13,692 bases of DNA from Clostridia bacterium (GTDB lineage: Bacteria > Bacillota > Clostridia > Christensenellales > Borkfalkiaceae): positions 1 to 13,692 of the forward strand of contig JAFVSF010000127.1 of NCBI GenBank assembly GCA_017503885.1. The letters run 5' to 3'. Shown here piece after piece: positions 8,701-13,692 of the stretch. Position 1 is the stretch's first letter, and each line of letters begins with the position of its first letter. Under the pieces are notes generated by a model, which was not told where the DNA came from, ran no database searches, and worked only from the letters and a program-made list of their open reading frames with translations. Made by a program: the position numbers and the translations under genes.

Positions 8701-8720
8701 TGATTTTAATATATAATATT
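8701..8720 (+). repeat. Control element A, copy 2 (20-nt direct repeat)
   Basis: This is an exact 20-nt copy of 42-61, with the 12-mer core at 8707-8718. It lies in the leader of the 81-residue gene, between its ribosome site and the leftward element. With ATTATAT (8694-8700) it can form a 7-bp stem with ATATAAT (8711-8717). Read rightward, its TATAAT would drive RNA antisense to the polymerase gene, so an operator or structural role is at least as likely as a promoter. Confidence 0.6.
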
Positions 8721-8723
8721 TTT

Positions 8724-8747
8724 CGGTTGAAGATTTATTCAAGGCCG
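8724..8747. other. Small imperfect hairpin in the polymerase/81-residue gene spacer
   Basis: CGG-TTGAA (8724-8731) pairs with TTCAA-CCG (8738-8742, 8745-8747) around a 6-nt loop, with a two-G bulge. It sits exactly between the two inverted control elements. It lacks a proper T-run on either strand, so it is not a convincing terminator. Confidence 0.3.
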
Positions 8748-8756
8748 TCATTTTCT

Positions 8757-8789
8757 TTTCTCTATTATATATTAAAATCTCTCAAAGTA
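8757..8789 (-). promoter_or_regulatory. Control element B, copy 2: putative promoter of the 81-residue gene
   Basis: A 32/33 copy of 108-140. On the minus strand it reads TACTTTGAGA-G-ATTTTAATATATAATA-GAGAAA, with TATAAT at 8764-8769. It starts 4 nt after the polymerase stop codon and points at the small gene, giving a leader of about 75 nt. The -35 region is not canonical. Conservation of the whole block, including TTTGAGA, between two unrelated flanks argues for function. Confidence 0.6.
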
Positions 8790-8793
8790 TATT

Positions 8794-10698
8794 TTAATCA
8801 AAATAATTAAATTGATTTGTCGGTTTAAGAGAGCTGCCTTTAAGTTGTCTCCATTGAATATCTAACAAGTCAGCACATCTATTGATATAGAACATATAGT
8901 CAATGTCCTTTTTAATATCATTAAAGTCGTAAGAACCAAGGTCATTGTTTATAAGTCTACAATGTTCAGGAATGCTTGGCATTTTAGCATAAGATATTTG
9001 TCCTTTGTACATCTTATACTTAAAGATTTGTCCTAATGACTCGTCTTTACTTGCATAAACTCTATTACATTTGTAGAGTTCTTTTTCAGTTCCATCTTCA
9101 AATCTTTGAACCACGCCTCTATAAGTAGGACCTTTCTTGCAAGTCATTGCAAAATCAAAAATGTTTGTATCTTCAACAATTGTTTCTACAATATCTTTTC
9201 CGTGTGCAAGATAGTTAATTACCGCTTTTTGACTTACAAATGCAGTCAAAGGACTTATTAAGAAATAGCCCGGCTTTTCCCAAGTGTCCATAAGCCAAAG
9301 TCCTTTTCTTTTAACTTTGCCGCCTTCTTTGATAAGTAAATAGTTATTAACGTCTCGTTGCCAAATCTTTTCAACCATATCTGCTTCCATATTTATTCCG
9401 GAAACTTTTGACCACTCTGCTTGATACGACTCAACAAGAGGAATATCTTTTCTTCTGCAATAAACCAAAATACCGTCGGTATTTGTTTGTATAACTTTCA
9501 AACCAGGAACACACTTTGTAAGTTTATTTGCAAGAGCTGCAAGGAATATTTGCCCCAATCTACAACATCTTGTGCACATATATGGGTCATACAAATCTAA
9601 CCACTTGTTTCCAGATGCACCGTATGTCGTATTCAATACAAGCTTGTTGGCAAGTTGAGCATCTTCTTCTTCCTGTGTCTTATCTTTTTTATGTTTAAGC
9701 ATAATTCGTTCATTGAATATGTTTTCAAATACTTTCGGGTTATGAACTGTTCTACTTAAACAATCAAATTGAATTAACATTGACGGATAATATGACGCTG
9801 CGTCTACGTTCATAAGTGTCCATTCTTCGTCCGACTCAACGTATAAGTTGTTAGAATATACACTATGAATACCACCATTACCGAACGATACTGTATTTTC
9901 AAACAACGTTACTTCAAAAGATTTAGTATCATTTCTAATTTGGTCAACTAGTTTTGAAGGTAAGTTTTCGTAACAGTATTCGTGAATTTTAGAAGGTAAT
10001 TTAATTTCTATTTCTTCTGCATCGGAGAAACTAACTCTTTTTGCACCTAATGCTTTTGAAACGAGGTTAGCATTAGTACACATATAACAATCTCGTTCAG
10101 GTATGCCGAATTTCTTGCCTATTGCAAGTTTATTCTTAACGTAACCTGCCATAACTTTACTGTAAAAATACATACAAGCAAATACGTCGTGTCTACAGTA
10201 ATAAGTCAAATCTTCTTTATCTTCCGGAGTTAAGTTTTCTTTATTAAAGTCTACTGAACTTTCCATAATATCAAGACCGAGAATTGCTTCTTTTTCTTTC
10301 AAAGAACCGTCGTTATCGTCAAGCAAATCTTGATAGCAAAGACCTCTCATACGTCTTTTTGCAAAAGGTTGAAGTCGGATATGTTCTTTTGTACTCCAAG
10401 CACAACCTGGGTTAATAATTAAGTCGTTGAGTATCTTAATTTGTTGAGGACTAAAACCTTGATATACTCCGTTAGATATAATCAAGTCGTATCCCTTAAT
10501 ATTGTAACCTGTCATTACGAAACCTTCTTCCTTGAGCAAAGAAATGAGTTGGTCTCTTGCATTTGGCATATCACTATCTATTGCAATAAAATCGTCTTTT
10601 ATATGTTCCTGTATATCTTTGGGGTCGTCAGGCATATCACCAAACACGCACAACCACCAGTTAGGCGTTACCTCAAAGTCAAAAAATCTCATTTTCAT
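8794..10698 (-). CDS. Family B DNA polymerase with 3'-5' exonuclease (phage replicative polymerase)
   Basis: Template-directed DNA synthesis with proofreading. The 634 residues hold a complete exonuclease set: ExoI D7/E9 in FFDFEV, ExoII N66/D71 in GYNIKGYD, ExoIII Y167/D171 in YYCRHD. GNGGIHS (273-279) stands where the YxGG linker motif is expected. Polymerase motif A is D299 in VDAASYYPS, motif B is K352/N356/Y359-G360 in NKLVLNTTYG, and motif C is TNTDG (405-409) with D408 the presumed catalytic aspartate. KRKG (463-466) fits the KxY region. Motif C normally reads DTD; here the first Asp is Asn. Only about 50 residues separate motifs A and B, so there is no room for the TPR1 insert of protein-primed phi29-type enzymes, which agrees with a primase being encoded next door. 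AAGGAGAG overlaps the upstream primase stop and lies 8 nt from the ATG at 10698; a second ATG at 10692 is too close to tell apart. It is short for the family, with a reduced fingers/thumb. Confidence 0.93.
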   Translation of the reverse strand: MKMRFFDFEVTPNWWLCVFGDMPDDPKDIQEHIKDDFIAIDSDMPNARDQLISLLKEEGFVMTGYNIKGYDLIISNGVYQGFSPQQIKILNDLIINPGCAWSTKEHIRLQPFAKRRMRGLCYQDLLDDNDGSLKEKEAILGLDIMESSVDFNKENLTPEDKEDLTYYCRHDVFACMYFYSKVMAGYVKNKLAIGKKFGIPERDCYMCTNANLVSKALGAKRVSFSDAEEIEIKLPSKIHEYCYENLPSKLVDQIRNDTKSFEVTLFENTVSFGNGGIHSVYSNNLYVESDEEWTLMNVDAASYYPSMLIQFDCLSRTVHNPKVFENIFNERIMLKHKKDKTQEEEDAQLANKLVLNTTYGASGNKWLDLYDPYMCTRCCRLGQIFLAALANKLTKCVPGLKVIQTNTDGILVYCRRKDIPLVESYQAEWSKVSGINMEADMVEKIWQRDVNNYLLIKEGGKVKRKGLWLMDTWEKPGYFLISPLTAFVSQKAVINYLAHGKDIVETIVEDTNIFDFAMTCKKGPTYRGVVQRFEDGTEKELYKCNRVYASKDESLGQIFKYKMYKGQISYAKMPSIPEHCRLINNDLGSYDFNDIKKDIDYMFYINRCADLLDIQWRQLKGSSLKPTNQFNYFD

Positions 10699-10706
10699 AA
10701 CTAACT

Positions 10707-10711
10707 CTCCT
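10707..10711 (-). promoter_or_regulatory. Ribosome binding site of the polymerase gene
   Basis: AGGAG on the minus strand overlaps the last base of the primase TAA stop (10711-10713) and lies 8 nt from the polymerase ATG. Ribosomes ending primase translation are placed to re-initiate on the polymerase, i.e. translational coupling. Confidence 0.8.
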
Positions 10712-12747
10712 TAAAATGGTTTAAACGAACTATCAAAAGTTCCTCGTTTTGTAAATACTTGTACCGGCGGCGTGTCTTCTACTAACGTCGCCATTTTTAT
10801 TTCCATTTGATACAATGAACAAATATCTTCCTTAAATGTAAAAGCAGTAGGTTTCTTACAGTAACCGTTATTTGAACACCACTCAATGAACTGTGTATAT
10901 AATACTGAACATTTTTTATTAAACAAATCAGCAACAGTTATATCGTTTTCATAAAGCCATTCGTTTAATGCACTTTGCCTACGTTTGAACATTTCAAGCA
11001 ATTGTTGTTCACTATGCATAATGCGGAAACGACCTTCTTCTATTGCAAGAGTTATGCCTTCTACTGCCTTAAACAAGAAATACTGCATATCGTTGTCAGT
11101 AATTTTGTTCATAAACAGTGGGTCAGGTTTCTCTACTTTGTGATTTAACTCTATCAATACCATTCTTCGGTAAAGACCGGAAGTTTTATCCATAATTCTT
11201 GGAAGTCTATTACAAGAAAATACGAGAGTTACGTAAGGAACGAAGTCGCAAACTTCTTTGTAAATCTGTCTTACTGAAATTACGTTACCTGAAACAATGG
11301 ACTTAAATCTACCTGTATTTTCCAAAGCTTTTCCATCAACTACGTCGTCGTCAATGTTAACTAATTTTCCCATCATTGTCGCAAGATAGTAATCTTTGTC
11401 CAAATTATCAAGTGATGCGTGAGAACAGTTAATATCTCCGCCGACCATTTTGTGAAGTAAGTTCGTGAAAGTAGATTTACCGGTTCCTCCTTCGCCTTTG
11501 AACAAAAAGAACTTTTCAAACAAGTTCTTCTTTAACAAACAATAACCTGCGATTTGATAAAGGAATTGCATTTTAGTAATATCGCCGTTCGTAATTTCCT
11601 TCATAAATTGGTCAATTCTTGGAGAGTAAGGCGGGTCAGGATTGTATTCGTAAGGTATAAAAATTGTATTTATGTCGGACTTGTTAGGTTCTTCTAACTC
11701 AGTCGTCACAAGATTTAATATACCATTCTTACAAGCAATCTTATGCCAGTCCTTATCAAAGTCATTTATGTTAACTTGTGTTTTAATTCGTATAAAGTCC
11801 CTGATTTCTCCACGACCCGTTTTATTAACGTTTTTGTTTATTTCAAAGTGGATAATTCTATCTATATCCGTATCAGTCATAGGTTTGTAATAAATGCCGT
11901 TAAACTTATAAAAAGTTGAGCCGTATGAAATAATATCGTATTTACCGATTATTTCGTCAGCCAACTTATTGTAAACGTTTTCTCTTTCGCTAGGAGCAAT
12001 CTTATCTTCTTTGTCCCTTTGTTTAAGAACTGTTTTGAATAACTCGTTGTTAGGCATTGGAGTATCAAACAAGTTTTCGTTAATAATACGAACCGTCTTT
12101 TCAACTTCTTGTGCCGTTAACTTTTGACTTCTTTCAAGTTGTGAACGCCATTTGAATAAAGCATTGTTTCTACCGTCGCCTTCTTTCATACCTATGAACG
12201 AAGGAGTCGTATCTTTAAGTAACGGCTTTAAGAAGTAAGGAATATCCTCTACGAAGTCGTTCCATTCGCCCCAAGCCCTATGTGGGTCGTTAGATGGTAA
12301 AACAATATAACCAGTCTTATTTGCTCTCGTATCTACAACTATATTCAAACCGCATTTTGTTCTACTATCACTTTTAATGGACTCAGTAGGGTCACGGAAT
12401 AAGATGTGAATTCCTTTGCTTGTGTAGTTGTAAGAATATTTAACTTCAAACTTCTCTAACAATCTTTCTAAATACTCTTGTGCTCTTTCGTCGTCTTTGT
12501 TATCAATATCTACAATAACAAAGCCTTTAGGAACTACCCAGCCAACTCTATAACCATCGTCCAATGCTTTTTGAGCCTCTTCATAAGTTAACGGTTTACT
12601 ATTCCATCTATTGATAGCAGCTTTTGTGTCAAATGTGCTATCGTAAGGTTTATCTACAAACTGCTCAGGCTTATAAGGGGGAATTAAAACATATCCACAG
12701 TTAGGATATATTCTATTTAACCTTGCCAAATTTTCGTCTAATCCCAC
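10711..12747 (-). CDS. PrimPol-SF3 (D5-like) primase-helicase
   Basis: A bifunctional replication initiator: primer synthesis plus ATP-driven unwinding at the phage fork. The N-terminal archaeo-eukaryotic primase domain (about 15-185) has the metal motif VDID (D80, D82), the SKGIH motif (110-114) and D139 in VVDTRANKTG. A linker with GDGRNNALFKWRSQLERS (190-207) resembles the PriCT/D5 N-terminal region. The SF3 AAA+ helicase (about 380-590) has Walker A GEGGTGKST (418-426, K424), Walker B NIDDD (464-468), sensor N513 in SCNRLP and arginine finger R527/R528 in GLYRRM. The C-terminal 590-678 is probably a winged-helix region. The length of 678 fits the family. It starts with GTG at 12747, supported by AGGAGG 10 nt upstream and by the 10-nt overlap with the upstream zinc-ribbon gene; no in-frame ATG fits. 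All key catalytic residues are present. Confidence 0.95.
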   Translation of the reverse strand: MGLDENLARLNRIYPNCGYVLIPPYKPEQFVDKPYDSTFDTKAAINRWNSKPLTYEEAQKALDDGYRVGWVVPKGFVIVDIDNKDDERAQEYLERLLEKFEVKYSYNYTSKGIHILFRDPTESIKSDSRTKCGLNIVVDTRANKTGYIVLPSNDPHRAWGEWNDFVEDIPYFLKPLLKDTTPSFIGMKEGDGRNNALFKWRSQLERSQKLTAQEVEKTVRIINENLFDTPMPNNELFKTVLKQRDKEDKIAPSERENVYNKLADEIIGKYDIISYGSTFYKFNGIYYKPMTDTDIDRIIHFEINKNVNKTGRGEIRDFIRIKTQVNINDFDKDWHKIACKNGILNLVTTELEEPNKSDINTIFIPYEYNPDPPYSPRIDQFMKEITNGDITKMQFLYQIAGYCLLKKNLFEKFFLFKGEGGTGKSTFTNLLHKMVGGDINCSHASLDNLDKDYYLATMMGKLVNIDDDVVDGKALENTGRFKSIVSGNVISVRQIYKEVCDFVPYVTLVFSCNRLPRIMDKTSGLYRRMVLIELNHKVEKPDPLFMNKITDNDMQYFLFKAVEGITLAIEEGRFRIMHSEQQLLEMFKRRQSALNEWLYENDITVADLFNKKCSVLYTQFIEWCSNNGYCKKPTAFTFKEDICSLYQMEIKMATLVEDTPPVQVFTKRGTFDSSFKPF

Positions 12748-13085
12748 GGTAAATCGTCCTCCTGACTTTCTTCGTATCGTTGTCTTGCTTCGTCTTTTAA
12801 TAACTGTGCGTCAACAATTCTTTGTGTAATCGTCTTTTCTTTGTTAGTAACGTCATCAATAAACGTATATTTTGCTCCAGTTCCATTCTTAAAATCTTCT
12901 GGAGTAACTATTCCGTATTTTTTCTTTTCCTCTTTTGACAGCCACTTTATATATTTTCCGCAACATTTGCAATATAAGCCTACGTGAGGCTTTTTATATC
13001 GTATTTCATAAGTATAACTTCCACATTGTTCACAAGAATTATCCAGTCTTATTACTAATGATTTTCCTTCAATATTTATTTCCAT
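12738..13085 (-). CDS. Zinc-ribbon protein with SSB-like acidic C-terminal tip
   Basis: A 115-residue protein with two CxxC knuckles, C18-x2-C21 and C39-x2-C42, framing a basic strand-turn region (RYKKPHVGLY): a classic zinc ribbon. It is followed by KYIKWL and a Lys-rich stretch (KEEKKKYG), then a charged helical half (80-106). The last residues, SQEDDLPWD, resemble the acidic/hydrophobic tip (DDIPF type) by which bacterial SSB recruits partners. I recall similar 'H.GLYC..CGK.IKW' small proteins in phage replication modules without a known role. AAAGGAG lies 6 nt before the ATG at 13085. The gene begins 1 nt after the helicase stop and overlaps the GTG of the primase by 10 nt, so it is made with the replication proteins. 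It may bind nucleic acid or act as a replisome adaptor; this is inferred. Confidence 0.8.
   Translation of the reverse strand: MEINIEGKSLVIRLDNSCEQCGSYTYEIRYKKPHVGLYCKCCGKYIKWLSKEEKKKYGIVTPEDFKNGTGAKYTFIDDVTNKEKTITQRIVDAQLLKDEARQRYEESQEDDLPWD
12758..12763 (-). promoter_or_regulatory. Ribosome site that decides the GTG start of the primase
   Basis: AGGAGG on the minus strand, inside the zinc-ribbon coding sequence, lies 10 nt from GTG at 12745-12747. It is the only full Shine-Dalgarno near the start, and no ATG is available at that spacing. Confidence 0.75.
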
Positions 13086-13086
13086 G

Positions 13087-13692
13087 TCAGTCTCCTTTTA
13101 TTGACATAAATAAATCTGCCAATCGTTCTTTGTTTTTAACTGCATTCCATATTTTCATTTCAATAGTATCCTGATGTAACAGTATATCTATTTGAACATC
13201 TTCGGACTGTCCCATTCTATATATTCTATGGAGCATTTGATTATACTTAATGTAAGAATAGTCCAAGTTGTAGAAAGTCATACGTTTACACATTTGCAAA
13301 TTGAACGACTCACATCTTGAACATTGTAATAAAAGTATGTTTGCTTTACCTTTCTTAAAGTCCTCGATAATTTCAGTATAAGTGCAACCTGCAGCAGTTA
13401 ATTCTTTTTGTATTGCAAGTAAATCTGCCTCAAATCTGTAAACAATAGTTCTCGGTCCGTTAATCATATTGTTGCGGAGCCAATCTAATTTACTGTTCTT
13501 TTCTATTTCGTAAATCTTCCTATTACCTTCTTCGTCGTATACATACAAGAAACCGTTAGCTGCTTGATGTGCTTTTTGAATTGCTGAAAGTTTAGTCATA
13601 GTACTTTCATAATCAGGAATAGAAACGATGCCTTCTTCTGCTTGTAAATATTCTTTCGTAGGAGTATAAGGTAATTCTACTACGTTAACTTT
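13087..13692 (-). CDS. SNF2-like superfamily 2 helicase, C-terminal part (cut by window edge)
   Basis: The frame is open to the right edge (202 codons including the stop), so the gene continues outside; an internal ATG at 13599 is not the real start. At the edge it reads VELPYTPTKEYLQAEEG, then KLSAIQKAHQAANGFLY, which matches the region joining the two RecA-like lobes of SNF2 proteins ('L.Q...GF.Y'). Lobe 2 follows: motif IV RTIVYRFEADL, motif V region KANILLLQ..ESFNLQMC, and motif VI QMLHRIYRMGQ with the two arginines and the final Gln typical of SNF2 enzymes, then DTIEMKIWNAVKNK. The ATPase motifs I-III would lie beyond the window. It is the first visible gene of the replication operon and its TGA stop is 1 nt from the next start. 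It is a likely DNA translocase or remodeller in phage replication or recombination. The GLNL of motif V is changed to SFNL. Confidence 0.88.
   Translation of the reverse strand, partial: KVNVVELPYTPTKEYLQAEEGIVSIPDYESTMTKLSAIQKAHQAANGFLYVYDEEGNRKIYEIEKNSKLDWLRNNMINGPRTIVYRFEADLLAIQKELTAAGCTYTEIIEDFKKGKANILLLQCSRCESFNLQMCKRMTFYNLDYSYIKYNQMLHRIYRMGQSEDVQIDILLHQDTIEMKIWNAVKNKERLADLFMSIKGD

Noticed and set aside
8682..8793. tRNA, riboswitch, CRISPR or small structured RNA in the spacer
   Set aside because: The 112 bp are accounted for by the ribosome site, two control elements and a weak hairpin. No cloverleaf or repeat-spacer array is seen here or elsewhere.
10441..10714. Plus-strand frames of 60-87 codons opposite the polymerase start
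   Set aside because: They are antisense to the conserved exonuclease domain with no ribosome site, so they are chance frames.
1..13692. Alternative genetic code, as in some gut phages
   Set aside because: TAA, TAG and TGA all end genes here at positions supported by the neighbouring gene starts, and conserved domains contain no internal stops.

Overview
The window looks like part of an AT-rich tailed-phage genome (Caudoviricetes). It carries a phage-style replication module (SNF2-type helicase, PrimPol/SF3 helicase, compact family B DNA polymerase) next to one 8.2-kb gene for a 2748-residue protein of the kind phages package and inject. Every complete gene has a strong AGGAG-type ribosome site, and G+C is low (about 35% by eye), which suggests a low-GC Firmicutes-like host; that part is inference. 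Genes end in TAA, TAG and TGA, so the standard bacterial code applies. No capsid, portal, terminase, integrase or tRNA gene is present, so the phage group cannot be named from this window.

Layout: 1-199 is a non-coding AT-rich control region. 200-8446 (+) is the giant gene. An 81-residue gene of unknown function (8436-8681, -) meets it tail to tail with an 11-bp overlap. A 112-bp control region (8682-8793) follows. From there to the right edge everything is on the minus strand, read right to left: SNF2-like helicase (C-terminal part only, cut by the window edge), a 115-residue zinc-ribbon protein, a PrimPol-SF3 primase/helicase with a GTG start, and a family B DNA polymerase. Their spacings are 1-nt gap, 10-nt overlap and 12-nt gap, so this is one translationally coupled replication operon.

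How it fits together: the minus-strand genes supply priming, unwinding, synthesis and probably remodelling or ssDNA handling for phage DNA replication. The plus-strand giant gene has its own control region and a strong intrinsic terminator, and is probably a late, virion-associated protein. The two blocks converge, and the plus-strand terminator lies inside the coding sequence of the small convergent gene.

Most notable: (1) the 12-mer TAATATATAATA occurs five times, and I found it only in the two intergenic regions, where it sits in a bipartite module (a 20-nt and a 33-nt repeat in opposite orientations) copied at both ends of the giant gene; (2) I found no GATC in 13.7 kb; (3) a rho-independent terminator is embedded in an opposing gene; (4) the giant protein has an HEFQH zincin-type motif, two hydrophobic regions and a coiled coil; (5) the polymerase has an NTDG motif C and a very short palm insert; (6) the zinc-ribbon protein ends in an SSB-like acidic tip.
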